DNA of 64,000 nucleotides from Pigmentibacter ruber (lineage in GTDB: Bacteria > Bdellovibrionota_B > Oligoflexia > Silvanigrellales > Silvanigrellaceae), in assembly GCF_009792895.1 (NCBI RefSeq), contig NZ_WSSC01000003.1, forward strand, positions 310,001-374,000, given 5' to 3'. A model generated the notes under the pieces. That model made no database searches and was not told where the DNA came from. It worked only from the letters and a program-made list of their open reading frames with translations. The position numbers were made by a program, and so were the translations under genes. This document shows, in pieces, positions 29,501 to 37,563 of this stretch; position 1 is the stretch's first letter; every line of letters starts with the position of its first letter.

Positions 29501-30040
29501 TAATTTGCTCCATAAATTTATGTAATCTTTTTGAATATTTCCTAGTTTACCTCCAAGCCAAATAAAGTGAATATTTTTTGGAACTCTTTTTGACGTTTTT
29601 TTATAAAGTCTTTTACTATATTCTATAAGTTTATCATACATAATTTTATAGTCACTATCGCTATCTAGATAGTAAGGTACTGGAATGTTTTTTATTAAAT
29701 TAATTATTGTTTGATATTTTTGTTCATTAGTCCATGAATCACTATAATTTCTTATTTCATTTAAAGCATTCATGTCTATTTTATACGTTGTACTTTTTTG
29801 AATGCTTCTTTCAAGTTTTGCCAAAAAATCTTGTTCAAAGTAAAAATCTTTGGCACTAGCATTAGATTTTTTTGAAACATTACTTAATCTATGTCTTATT
29901 TTTGAATAATTTGTCGAAATAAAATTCTCAGAATTAATCTGAATATTATTCGTTTCGGTTTGTTTACTGCAGCTATTGAATATAAGAATAAATAATGTAT
30001 AGAAATAAATACATTTTATTTTAAGGAAAATCTGTTTCAT
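23510..30040 (-). CDS. large clostridial toxin-like protein (TcdA/TcdB architecture), probable lipoprotein
   Basis: 2176 residues. A hydrophobic N-terminus ends near Cys24 (IFNSC), resembling a lipoprotein signal. Then the TcdB order: glycosyltransferase (~150-600) with HFIWLGG (Trp161), ASDNAR (Asp333, Arg336), YGGIYIDVD (DxD at 349-351) and Trp595 in SSWVKG; a cysteine-protease-like domain (~640-780) with LISCNPT (Cys702) but GNSG where TcdB has GHG; a pore/translocation region (~1035-1450) with hydrophobic stretches near 1150-1195. The last ~700 residues lack CROP repeats. By family, it should glycosylate host small GTPases after entry. AAAGG precedes the ATG. No TcdE or TcdR homologue adjoins. 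Confidence 0.85.
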   Translation of the reverse strand: MKQIFLKIKCIYFYTLFILIFNSCSKQTETNNIQINSENFISTNYSKIRHRLSNVSKKSNASAKDFYFEQDFLAKLERSIQKSTTYKIDMNALNEIRNYSDSWTNEQKYQTIINLIKNIPVPYYLDSDSDYKIMYDKLIEYSKRLYKKTSKRVPKNIHFIWLGGKLGNIQKDYINLWSKLNGNEYKIYIWYDSNNINNYNLNKKLSNYLNIFLSNKKKSENFLEIYSEEMIKIQNNLNNYIIRQNKENPKQDNNEIRLNFIKHFFKTNNHTNFSEISDIIPDNNNFLASVESLLKENENIIVKDIQKESNSWILKENYNQELNLRSNFAAASDNARLEILKEYGGIYIDVDVLPSISKLNELTTIELKGVKSIVKSHFKLISYAYYETIFNTNPNILPSRTISNENNNDLNLLLNSISTEDAKILKEKINEHYNYFKTENNIEYIFNKVGNIYIRPLELKTSLRNNNFIISHENDNNNNIINLIIDQIKNNYNEVNKYEKNNPNFYYSNTTDFNDFIDDKDKEFNKLFERSVSKYRYDSLIPDSSVTVLVSGPLAYDTIFKKNNFKHENLSFLTQYSDSNEIYNRHTEEDKKSSWVKGNIESLIYENVILKLSNNTNSTKAINYYSNHFKENGENFSIISLLENKKINLSNGKKINLFIIGNSGKNNNEITIDKLSFKEIGDYINKIFPEKTEFEFINLISCNPTNNSNDTNDIERFGKSILNHLNENKNSANLIILRNSFIKIDKNGKEVFPNKFGIFSNSSEENKIFLIRRSSDDFISLKSNISSKIDNTGIFNKLINYTQIIKNITTKKTSHLAEITEILDNYKFVLRKQNEESKKTVIKNITNKNFYKISENELLLQKVILNSKLSETDLYDFYNNISLINREDIDEEIEYNNNQYFLNLIEYLENKYQVKENKFLAQIKDLINKNKSELQLRLKLILDIKLKNLENEFSKISLSENEKPILHTFNKDKKTISIYNQKNKKVYIKEINFISEEGIRNINDGIKLIDNSSLEYMKHKNSFGSFMEISGPSVSLSHAYLLKNIIEFFSKKNNESQSSNKSTLDEIVKIHMYTNMSQLSNDVLESSVKVSKVIKLISNNEFKNLNSFQTFSKFSATLGSVLNVANVIFDASEYHYAKTEAEKSKFGTQLALDSTSLTLMSAGLILGESAGGIFLSGIGEIFGGLAVGISSYAEIVGDKIDQTLKLARYFKDYENDHYKLIEKNNYFFNSEEKILTFAHKDFTQEENNLSRTQLNVVVEEMDFKTSGSYKIIFGDHITYPISRHENGKYFYHVFAPNPALIKDSSEKVKFREALNIPTSYTKELDKTNKIILPNQVKNLIEYYFMNVPFNVTRNDAEFSAVDKLQNNSKFIFRYTFMHGFGDQAVGLLKFIPQKTDIRLKLNHHSQHLQFITPEIPDSAKNKIFYHVEIEDSIKNKYFHFFINNMANYIFTCNKSDNIHIHIDSKLDKAEILNTNELKIFTNKYLKIYDNIKFIHFPEKIFIHDSTGVTYLVYNKSIINEKKPIFINPIIDYNSFHSKDEIQSIINNYSTNIEATFLANNQKIKIINYPSNANNGFETVFYDLNNEEIIYSGFDNKNLVYLTKINSNHYFTNSLKNKLYINSKELFKDIDKIVSISDNSLNINIRFDFNIKANESGFVTINTGKDIRINNKLNIEKNIEAQFLELFPLVQITFNEKSLGFYNPKSKIYFLENDANAKLISYSNISNSSKTFYISGEKLNSFHKNSKGEFIFEELEISNPQYLYEMNEYAYFLSNYFVYQVKNNEFNIVGIKSDYLKNYLGKSMEIVFNDFENSNNNLAIIFNEKVFFELNLKENKIFQSDSNKKYIGINKNNNNIHYYYDKKNNQLFTIDKDYFDPKNHIIKIADNNIFIEYNKQKTWELVNGDLFASIKSDNFLNYFHNFNEFFEDKLEDKTCSSFQNTSENIYNQVCQIVKNINNDPFQIINGYSDKNNSTILLTKNQASFRLYDNSNFQISFKNTAYEYWGVGNWLSNELPYTGAMKYLAFGGLLNNLNSIYADIRFIDVNGNILKAISENGYLKKYTIENTLSSQYIKNVYAAFILNDLYHDFLVFLRRDGLYDILSPINYKVVKTDFIKNIFKDIPDSSLIYIDQAIKMKDKIILLQREKNSEKYEAFYIIESKNLLLKNSKFIYEKIDIN

Positions 30041-30201
30041 TTGAAGACCTTTACAAAATTAGAAATTTTCTAAGTTTGTATAGTTATCAAAAAAATTAAA
30101 TTTTTGAAATAAAATCTTATATATTTAGTTATAAATAAAAATTATGAAAAAGCTAATTGTAAAATTATATTTTTATAAAAAGTAATAATACAATCCTAAC
30201 T

Positions 30202-33069
30202 CTATATATTATATACTTCAAAACTATCATCATCTTGAATATCAATTTCTGTATTATCAACAGGTGCTTTAAGAAGTTGCAATAGATCTTCACGTGAAAG
30301 ATTTTTAAATACTTCTTCATCTTGTTCTATAAATCTTTCAAATATAATTTTTTTCCTACTGATAATTTCATCAATTCTTTCTTCTAATGTACCTTTAGTT
30401 ACAAGTTTATAGACTTGTACGTTTCTAATTTGACCTATTCTATGAATTCTATCGGTAGCTTGGTTTTCTTTTGCAGCATTCCACCAGCGATCAAAATGAA
30501 TTACAACACTGGCAGACGTTAGGTCAATACCAGTTCCTCCTGCAAGTAATGAACCAATAAACACTTTGACGTCATTATTTTCTTGAAACTCTTTAACAAT
30601 ATTTCCTCTATTAACCGATTGACCTGTTAAAGTAACATGTTTAATTCCTTGCATAGTGAGGCGTTCAGATAGTTTATGAACCATTTTTGCGTATTGAGAG
30701 AAAACAACAACTTTTTGTTTACTTTCTAAGGCTTCACTTAATAATTCATCAAAAACTTGTAATTTACCACTTCCTATATTGCTATATTGAGGATCTATTA
30801 TACTTGGATCGTTACAAATTTGCTTAAGTAAGCTTATTAAACTAAAAATATGAATATATGGGATAGGATTTTTTTCATTTTGTAAATCATCAATAATTTT
30901 TTTCCCTTTTAAGTTTAATGCTTCATTATATAAGCGCTTTTGTGCAGTATTTAAATGGCAATAGCGAATATCTTCAACTTTTTCAGGTAAATCAGTTAGA
31001 ACGTCCATTTTGTTTCTTCGCATTTTAAATGGATGTATTAATCTGTGTAGTTCCACATCTGAAATAGGGTCAATATCTTCATTTGTGATCATGTATTTCT
31101 TTTTGAATTCATTGTCAGTTCCAAGATAATTAGGAGCTATATAATCAAATAAGTTTTTTAATTCTAATAAATCATTTTCAAGTGGAGTACCTGTTAGACA
31201 TAAACGCATGTTGCTATTAATTTTGCAAGCTGCTTTGTATGTTCTAGTGCTTTGATTTTTCACTAAATGCGCTTCATCTAAAATTACTAAATTCCATTTA
31301 AATTGCATTAGAATTTGAATATCTCTTAGTAAAATGCCATAACTTGTTACAAATGCGTAGTGATTGGTCTTATTTTTTTCGATTTTTAATAAATGATTTT
31401 TTCTATTAGGACCATGAAAACAAAGGCTATTAATATTCGGAATATATTTTGACATTTTGTCAAGCCAATGATCAATAACACTTGTTGGACAAACTATTAA
31501 AGAAATAGAGTTTTGTTCATTATGTGTAATACTAGAGATTAAACCCATAGCCTGATGTGTTTTTCCAAGTCCCATTTCATCTGCTAATAATCCTCCCAGT
31601 TGATTATTGTATAACCACCATAGCCACCTTAGCCCATCTTCTTGATATGGTCTTAATTTCAAATTAGTTTCTTTTAATGAAGGTAATAATAAGGTTTCTC
31701 TAGAAATTAATCCTGCGCGGATTTTTTCAATAACAGCAGGCTTTCCCTTTACTTTACTTTCTGAGCCAAATTGCTCATGAAATTTCACAAATTCTAATGT
31801 CGATAATTTTAGTTGGCCATCTTCTTGAACTTTATTTTTTAACCAATCAAGTTCTGATGTTATTTTAATAAATCCTTTTTCAGTCTCTAAATATTGCTTT
31901 CCTTCAGCTCTGGCTTTAAGAATTTGGATTAATGATCCGGAATTATCTAATTTATTTTTTTCATTTTCTAAGTTTGAACTAAATTTCGCATCTACTAATA
32001 TAGAACCATCTAATGATTTTGATAGAGTGAATTCAGGTATTGTAATCTTCTTATAGACTTTTATTTTAGATAAACTTTCATTTAAAACAATATCAGCTGT
32101 TTCTTTTAATCGAGAAAAATCATTTTCTAAAAGATTAGCAGCAGTATCTCCAGAAACAATTCCTACTTTAGGGTATTCATTCCATCTAGATACTTGTGTG
32201 TTATTCATTTTATCTACATATGGTATATATCCAATTTTTTTAATAAATAAACCAGATTTACCAACAAAAGACTGGTTTAAATCTGATACTGACAACTTTT
32301 TAATAATTTTTTCATCTTTTATTATTGCTATATATTTTTCAATTGTAAATCCAGTTTTTCCATTTCCTTTAACATTAAAGTACCTTTTTGCAACTACATT
32401 ATGAGTAATTAATTTTTTAACTTTATCTGAAGATTTTTCAATATATTTTTCATTGAATAAAAGTTTACAAGTATCATCAACGCCAAATCGATAATTTATC
32501 TTTTTTGTATTTTCAATTTGAACAATTGCATTTAACCATGGTTCTTCTTTATCTAAATCAATGGAAACAAGTTCAGTAACATTTGAAGAAAAAACATTTT
32601 CTAAATTACTGCTTTCAAGAATTTGTTTTGCATCATTAATTATATCCCATTTTTCTTCATTGCTATAAAGATTTTTCTTGTTTTCATTTTTTTGAGGCGA
32701 TAAAGTATTTTGTTGAATTGAATTTAGATATGAATCAGAATCTCCAACTGTAAAATTAAGTTTTTGGAGTAATGATTTTTTCTCTTGATCTAAATATATG
32801 CAAAAAGCAGCTATATGTTGGCATTTTTCAGCTCTTCTTCTATTAGCTTGGCAGGTACATTCCATCCACTGGACGAATCTTCCTTGGGCATGAATCTTTA
32901 ATCTGACTTCATAGTTTTCACCTATACCAGCCTTGACTCTGCAACTTAATAATTCGCCAAAGGATTGAAAATTATGAATACCGCCAGAACGATATATTGA
33001 AATACCATTTTGCCAGTTGTTACCTTGAAATTGAGAAAATACAAAATCTATAAATGAATTAGAAGCCAT
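30202..33069 (-). CDS. SWIM zinc-finger SNF2-family helicase/ATPase
   Basis: 955 residues. An N-terminal SWIM zinc finger has CxCx9CxH ligands (Cys71, Cys73, Cys83, His85). The SNF2 motor follows: motif I DEMGLGKT (~500), DEAH box (~600, VILDEAHLVKN), LTGTPLEN, and the C-terminal helicase lobe with FSQYAKMV and DRIHRIGQ. Such proteins translocate on double-stranded DNA and remodel protein-DNA complexes or affect transcription and repair. It starts 161 bases upstream of the toxin-like gene on the same strand, so separate transcription is likely. Confidence 0.9.
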   Translation of the reverse strand: MASNSFIDFVFSQFQGNNWQNGISIYRSGGIHNFQSFGELLSCRVKAGIGENYEVRLKIHAQGRFVQWMECTCQANRRRAEKCQHIAAFCIYLDQEKKSLLQKLNFTVGDSDSYLNSIQQNTLSPQKNENKKNLYSNEEKWDIINDAKQILESSNLENVFSSNVTELVSIDLDKEEPWLNAIVQIENTKKINYRFGVDDTCKLLFNEKYIEKSSDKVKKLITHNVVAKRYFNVKGNGKTGFTIEKYIAIIKDEKIIKKLSVSDLNQSFVGKSGLFIKKIGYIPYVDKMNNTQVSRWNEYPKVGIVSGDTAANLLENDFSRLKETADIVLNESLSKIKVYKKITIPEFTLSKSLDGSILVDAKFSSNLENEKNKLDNSGSLIQILKARAEGKQYLETEKGFIKITSELDWLKNKVQEDGQLKLSTLEFVKFHEQFGSESKVKGKPAVIEKIRAGLISRETLLLPSLKETNLKLRPYQEDGLRWLWWLYNNQLGGLLADEMGLGKTHQAMGLISSITHNEQNSISLIVCPTSVIDHWLDKMSKYIPNINSLCFHGPNRKNHLLKIEKNKTNHYAFVTSYGILLRDIQILMQFKWNLVILDEAHLVKNQSTRTYKAACKINSNMRLCLTGTPLENDLLELKNLFDYIAPNYLGTDNEFKKKYMITNEDIDPISDVELHRLIHPFKMRRNKMDVLTDLPEKVEDIRYCHLNTAQKRLYNEALNLKGKKIIDDLQNEKNPIPYIHIFSLISLLKQICNDPSIIDPQYSNIGSGKLQVFDELLSEALESKQKVVVFSQYAKMVHKLSERLTMQGIKHVTLTGQSVNRGNIVKEFQENNDVKVFIGSLLAGGTGIDLTSASVVIHFDRWWNAAKENQATDRIHRIGQIRNVQVYKLVTKGTLEERIDEIISRKKIIFERFIEQDEEVFKNLSREDLLQLLKAPVDNTEIDIQDDDSFEVYNI

Positions 33070-33140
33070 TTTTATTCTGTCTAAAAATTTTTTTAAAAAG
33101 AACGGATCCTCTTTAAAAATTAAATTAATGGGAAATATAA

Positions 33141-34640
33141 TTAGTTATTTCTACTTGCGACTCTTCCATCACTTCGTTCAAGTTTTAGATAATCCGCCAG
33201 TGTCGTTTGGGCTACAGAACTAGCACGAATAACCCAATTTTGAGGGCTTGCGATTACAGTTCCAATAGCAATACTATTAGGGCTATTTAGAGGCGCTATA
33301 CCACTAAACCAAGTGTATAAAACATCTCTATTTTCTGGATCAAGAAGAGTACCTGTTTTACCACCAATTTCATCAGCATCAGCTCTGGTTCCTGCTTTGT
33401 GAAAAGTCCTTCTACTTGTGCCAGTAGCAATAGTTGCTAACATAAGAGTTTCAACTTTTAAAGCAGTTTGTGGTGAAACTATTTTACCAATTTGAATAGG
33501 TTTTGCTCTATACACTTCTTTACCTTCGGTATTAAAGGCGGCTTCAACAAGATACGGAGCCATCATAATTCCTTTGTTATTTATAGCAGCGGAAAGTAAT
33601 GCTGCATGCACAGGATTCAGTTTTGTTGCGCCAAACCCAGCTCCAGCTTCAGCAACTTCCTGAGGTGTTGCTGTGTCAGGGTCTGGTAATAAAAACATGC
33701 TTGTTTGAAGTTTAACATCACTTGGTATAGGTTTATTAAACATAAATCTTTCGGCGTAATATTTTAAAGATGAAAGCCCTACATCATAAAGAGCTATTCT
33801 AGCAAAAGCTGTATTGCAACTTGAGCCAAAAGCCTTAGCAAAAGTTAAATGTTGATTATCACGCGCAGGATCTGCAAGCCAATTTCCATTTCGTAAATTA
33901 CCGCATCCACCGCGAAATGAAATTTCATCATAAGGATTTAAATTTCTTTTTTCAATTGCAGCAGAGGCAGTAACTATTTTCATTAAACTGGCTGCAGGTG
34001 CCCTTGAAGAAACGGAAATAATTGCATTTCTATTACCCCCATTCTGTGATAAAGCTAGAATTTTTCCTGTTTTAGGATCAATAATAGCTGTTGAACCAGT
34101 TAGTATTTTTGTCTGAGTTAAATATTTTTCAGAAGCGTCTTGCAATTGAGGATCGATTGTTAATTCTAATTTATAACCTTTAAAATAAGAATATGTTTTT
34201 CCATTTTTGAAAAATATTTTTGAAGCTACTTCTGGCCAATCTATCTGGCCAAAAGGCGTACTAAATGCCACGCCATTATTATTTAAGGCTTCTCTTGGGT
34301 CAGTAAAAGCTTTAACTTTTATTGGTGCTTGATTAAAACGATTTTGATTAATTAGAGAAGAACCATTATAAGCAGAAAAAAGAACAGGCTGAGCCGTTAC
34401 ATAAATTGTTTTAGCATCAGTTCTAGCAAAATTTTCTTCTCTAGCTCTTCTTTTTTTTCCTTTTCCAATTTTTTTTCTTTTATTTTTTGAATTGTTTTTT
34501 ATTTTTTTCCCATTTTGTGAGTAAAGTATTGTTACATTTTTATTTTGAGCATATGTTTCAAGTGATATTAAATCACATATTAAAAAAGAAATAACAATTA
34601 GAAAAATTAATTTTATATATTTTATTATGCCAAATTTCAT
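33141..34640 (-). CDS. penicillin-binding protein, transpeptidase domain
   Basis: About 499 residues. A signal anchor (IKLIFLIVISFLICDLI) is followed by a very basic stretch of ~25 residues (KNKRKKIGKGKKRR). The transpeptidase motifs are S-x-x-K (PAASLMK, ~217-220), S-x-N (SSCN) and KTG (GGKTGT, ~427). It should cross-link peptidoglycan in the periplasm. There is no clear N-terminal dimerisation domain of class B PBPs and no glycosyltransferase domain. A frame 15 codons longer exists, but GAGGA precedes the ATG chosen. Confidence 0.85.
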   Translation of the reverse strand: MKFGIIKYIKLIFLIVISFLICDLISLETYAQNKNVTILYSQNGKKIKNNSKNKRKKIGKGKKRRAREENFARTDAKTIYVTAQPVLFSAYNGSSLINQNRFNQAPIKVKAFTDPREALNNNGVAFSTPFGQIDWPEVASKIFFKNGKTYSYFKGYKLELTIDPQLQDASEKYLTQTKILTGSTAIIDPKTGKILALSQNGGNRNAIISVSSRAPAASLMKIVTASAAIEKRNLNPYDEISFRGGCGNLRNGNWLADPARDNQHLTFAKAFGSSCNTAFARIALYDVGLSSLKYYAERFMFNKPIPSDVKLQTSMFLLPDPDTATPQEVAEAGAGFGATKLNPVHAALLSAAINNKGIMMAPYLVEAAFNTEGKEVYRAKPIQIGKIVSPQTALKVETLMLATIATGTSRRTFHKAGTRADADEIGGKTGTLLDPENRDVLYTWFSGIAPLNSPNSIAIGTVIASPQNWVIRASSVAQTTLADYLKLERSDGRVASRNN

Positions 34641-34706
34641 TAGAATTTCCTCAGACCTATTCTTATTGAAAATTGTAACACACATTTATCTTTTTTCATC
34701 TATACC

Positions 34707-35402
34707 TTACTTAGAATTTAAATCTTGTTTAGTAATTGTCCAACAATGCAAGGTGCTTGTTACAAGTTCACCTTTTTCTATTGTTGGTACAATACGTTTA
34801 GAATGATAAATTCCAAAATTGGTTGAGTTATTCAAGGTTGAAATCCTTTCTCTAACTTCAGTAACCTTATTGTCTTGTAATATTTTCGGCATTTCTTCGA
34901 AGATCGAAAGATAGATTATAGCATTATTCTCATTATATTCTATAATTTTATTTAAGACAATTCTTCTGATTTTGTTTAACATATTAAAATCTATAGGAAA
35001 AATTAATTTTTTTGCATGAATTATAAGGCTTCTTCCTGTCGAATTTAAGCATCTATCAATATTTTCTTTTTCAATTTCACTAAATAGCAAACTAGTATAA
35101 GGTATAGGTATTTCAATTACTTCAATAATTGGAATAAGTTGAGAAGGTATGATCCAAGATACATAAGTTATTGGAATTGAAGTGTAATAGCCGTGCCCCA
35201 TATTTCCTTCTGAAGGAAATATGGGGTAAATATTAGGTATTTTAACAATCTCATTCAAATCTTCATCGCAGGAACAAGAATTCTTTCTTTTCGAAAGATT
35301 ATTGTATCTAAGAAGAGATTTCTCTCTTTCTTTTGGAATAATATAAGTTAATGGTAGCGCATCAAATAGTTTTTTAGCTGCAATAAATGCTTGAGTTGTC
35401 AT
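34707..35402 (-). CDS. protein of unknown function
   Basis: 231 residues with no signal peptide. Notable is a short cysteine motif (NSCSCDED) and a central Ile/Pro-rich stretch (QLIPIIEVIEIPIPYTSLLF). No family recognised. AGGA lies before the ATG. It is 66 bases upstream of the PBP gene on the same strand, so they could be cotranscribed, and it is divergent from the bactofilin gene. Confidence 0.6.
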   Translation of the reverse strand: MTTQAFIAAKKLFDALPLTYIIPKEREKSLLRYNNLSKRKNSCSCDEDLNEIVKIPNIYPIFPSEGNMGHGYYTSIPITYVSWIIPSQLIPIIEVIEIPIPYTSLLFSEIEKENIDRCLNSTGRSLIIHAKKLIFPIDFNMLNKIRRIVLNKIIEYNENNAIIYLSIFEEMPKILQDNKVTEVRERISTLNNSTNFGIYHSKRIVPTIEKGELVTSTLHCWTITKQDLNSK

Positions 35403-35518
35403 AACCTTGTCCTGCTACAAATAGTATCTAACATTCATTTATTAATTTTTATACTTTTATAATACGAACAATTTTAGTGTTTCAAAAGTTTAAAAAATAT
35501 TTTTTTGGAGAAATTAAG

Positions 35519-35956
35519 GTGTTTGCTAAAGCTAAGGAAGTAAAAGTTATGTCATCTACTCAAAGTATTGAAAATGTATCTAAGAAATTTAAAGGTGTTC
35601 CTTTTTCTCTCCTTGGAAGTCAAACATTTTTTCAAGGTAAGGTTATTCTAAAAGGAGAAGCAAGACTTGCAGGGCATATTGAAGGAACTATCATTTCAGA
35701 AGATGTCTTAATAATTGAAGAATCGGCGTTAATTAAAGGTGAAATACAAGGAGTTGTCATTGAAGTAAGTGGAGTCTTTGAAGGTTCTATTAAGGCTGCC
35801 GAACTTTTAAGATTAACTCCAACAGCTCGAGTTCAAGGTGATATTGCTTCATATAAATTAATAGTAGAAGAAGGTGCAAAATTATTGGGTAAATTATCTT
35901 GTTTAGATCCTCCAAGGCATGTTAAAGATGATGTTACTTTAGCAGTTGTAAGTTAA
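35519..35956 (+). CDS. bactofilin (polymer-forming cytoskeletal protein)
   Basis: About 145 residues. The central ~100 residues are a bactofilin beta-helix with repeating hydrophobic and glycine turns (KGEARLAGHIEGTIIS, then KGEIQGVVIEV). Bactofilins polymerise without nucleotide and scaffold wall or polar proteins. The frame could begin at a GTG 14 codons earlier, but GGAG lies eight bases before the GTG at 35519. It is followed after 36 bases by a gene of unknown function, forming a likely operon. Confidence 0.85.
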   Translation: MFAKAKEVKVMSSTQSIENVSKKFKGVPFSLLGSQTFFQGKVILKGEARLAGHIEGTIISEDVLIIEESALIKGEIQGVVIEVSGVFEGSIKAAELLRLTPTARVQGDIASYKLIVEEGAKLLGKLSCLDPPRHVKDDVTLAVVS

Positions 35957-35992
35957 TTGATAAGATATTATCCCATTTTAAGGAGAATATTT

Positions 35993-36490
35993 TTGAATTC
36001 TGAGAAACAAGTACCTAAAGACTCTATAAAAGATATCTATAGTGAATCAAAACATAGAATTAGACTTATATTAGCTATGTTAGGAAAATATGAACCTGAG
36101 AAAATAAATCCTCTTCCTGATGAAAAGTCATTTGCAACAATATCAAATTTAATAAATAGTATTATGAGCGCTGCTCAATTTGAATCAGAGAATCAATATA
36201 GAAATGCAATTGTTGAAATTTCTAATTGGATGAATTGTGCTTTTAATCAAGAATATTTAACAAAAAATGAAAAATTATATCCTAATCCTTTATTTGCAGT
36301 AAGAAAAGGTGGAGAAATTCTTCATTCCTTTTTGCATAGAGATTTAAGAAGAAAACAATTTTCATCTGAGGAAGATGAAATTTATAGGAACTTTTTAAAA
36401 TTAATTTCTTCATTACCTGATCCTAGAAATCAAAAATTAGATCAAGGTGATGTTGATGGCATGATTGATGATTTATTGAAAACGAGTTAA
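35993..36490 (+). CDS. protein of unknown function
   Basis: 165 residues, soluble, mostly helical, no recognised domain. Middle part contains [14 protein letters not shown] and [20 protein letters not shown]; the end is acidic ([16 protein letters not shown]). AAGGAG sits seven bases before the TTG, which fixes the start 12 codons downstream of the longest frame. It is 36 bases after bactofilin and may be a partner of that filament, but this is inferred only from position. Confidence 0.6.
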   Translation: MNSEKQVPKDSIKDIYSESKHRIRLILAMLGKYEPEKINPLPDEKSFATISNLINSIMSAAQFESENQYRNAIVEISNWMNCAFNQEYLTKNEKLYPNPLFAVRKGGEILHSFLHRDLRRKQFSSEEDEIYRNFLKLISSLPDPRNQKLDQGDVDGMIDDLLKTS

Positions 36491-36582
36491 TAATAAACAA
36501 CAAACCTCCTTATTCATTGCTTTTTTGTATTATCTTAAATACTATATTCATTGTTTTTATTTTTTTATTTTTGGATGTTCAA

Positions 36583-37530
36583 ATGCATAATATTAAGTAT
36601 TTTTCAAGATTTGCATGGATTTTTTTATGGTATAATTTATATGCTGTACTGGGGGGAGCCTATGTAAGAGCAACTGGATCAGGTGCGGGTTGTGGTGAAC
36701 ATTGGCCTTTGTGTAACGGTGAAGTTGTTCCTAATTTATCAACTTTCCATACAGTAATAGAATATACTCATCGCATTTCAAGTGGGATTGTAGGAATAGG
36801 CTCCATTATTCTTATATTGTGGGCTTTTAAGGTTGCAAAAAAAGGGAATCCAATTAGAAAATCCGCATCGGTTGCTTTTGCTTTTGTAGTATTTGAAGCT
36901 CTTCTTGGAGCCGGATTAGTTATTTTTGGCTTAGTTGCAGCTAATTCCTCTATTTTACGTACAGTTGTCATGTCTATGCATTTAGTTGCTACTTTTATAT
37001 TAATTGCTTCAATAGCATTAACTGCTGCATGGTCTTCTGGTCTAGTTAATGTTTGTAAATTTAGAATTAGTGATAAAAGAATTTTACCTGCATCATTAAT
37101 AATTGTTGGAATGTTTTTTATTGGTATGACAGGAGCTATTACTGCTTTAGGTGATACATTGTTTAGACCCAATTATGTAGGAGAAGGTTTAGTTAATGAT
37201 TTTTATCAGGCTGGGCACTTTTTAAAATCATTGCGAGTTGTTCATCCTATTTTGGCTATTTTAATTTCAATATTTACTGTCTTCACAGCATGGTTTTTAA
37301 CAAATAAAAATTCATCTCAAATACAGAAAAAAATGTTATATTCCATAATTATTATATTTATCGTGCAAATATTATCAGGATTTGTAAATATTATTCTTTT
37401 AGCTCCAGTTTGGATGCAAATGGTGCATTTATTTCTTGCTGATTTAACTTGGATTGTTTGCGTTTTATTTTATAGTGAAGTTTTGTCGCAGGTATATGAC
37501 CAAAATGAGGCTGAAGTTAGATTTATATAA
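36583..37530 (+). CDS. ctaA: heme A synthase, CtaA/Cox15 family
   Basis: About 315 residues with eight membrane helices. It converts heme O to heme A for cytochrome oxidase at the inner membrane. The heme-ligand histidines appear in [22 protein letters not shown] and MVHLFLADL. The loop [19 protein letters not shown] carries the cysteine pair of CtaA-type enzymes. The open frame begins 22 codons earlier, but that would add an extra hydrophobic segment and lacks a ribosome site; the ATG used gives the family's usual N-terminus. No ctaB or cox genes are beside it. Confidence 0.88.
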   Translation: MHNIKYFSRFAWIFLWYNLYAVLGGAYVRATGSGAGCGEHWPLCNGEVVPNLSTFHTVIEYTHRISSGIVGIGSIILILWAFKVAKKGNPIRKSASVAFAFVVFEALLGAGLVIFGLVAANSSILRTVVMSMHLVATFILIASIALTAAWSSGLVNVCKFRISDKRILPASLIIVGMFFIGMTGAITALGDTLFRPNYVGEGLVNDFYQAGHFLKSLRVVHPILAILISIFTVFTAWFLTNKNSSQIQKKMLYSIIIIFIVQILSGFVNIILLAPVWMQMVHLFLADLTWIVCVLFYSEVLSQVYDQNEAEVRFI

Positions 37531-37563
37531 ACTTATAGTCTATCATTATTTACAAAAAATATA

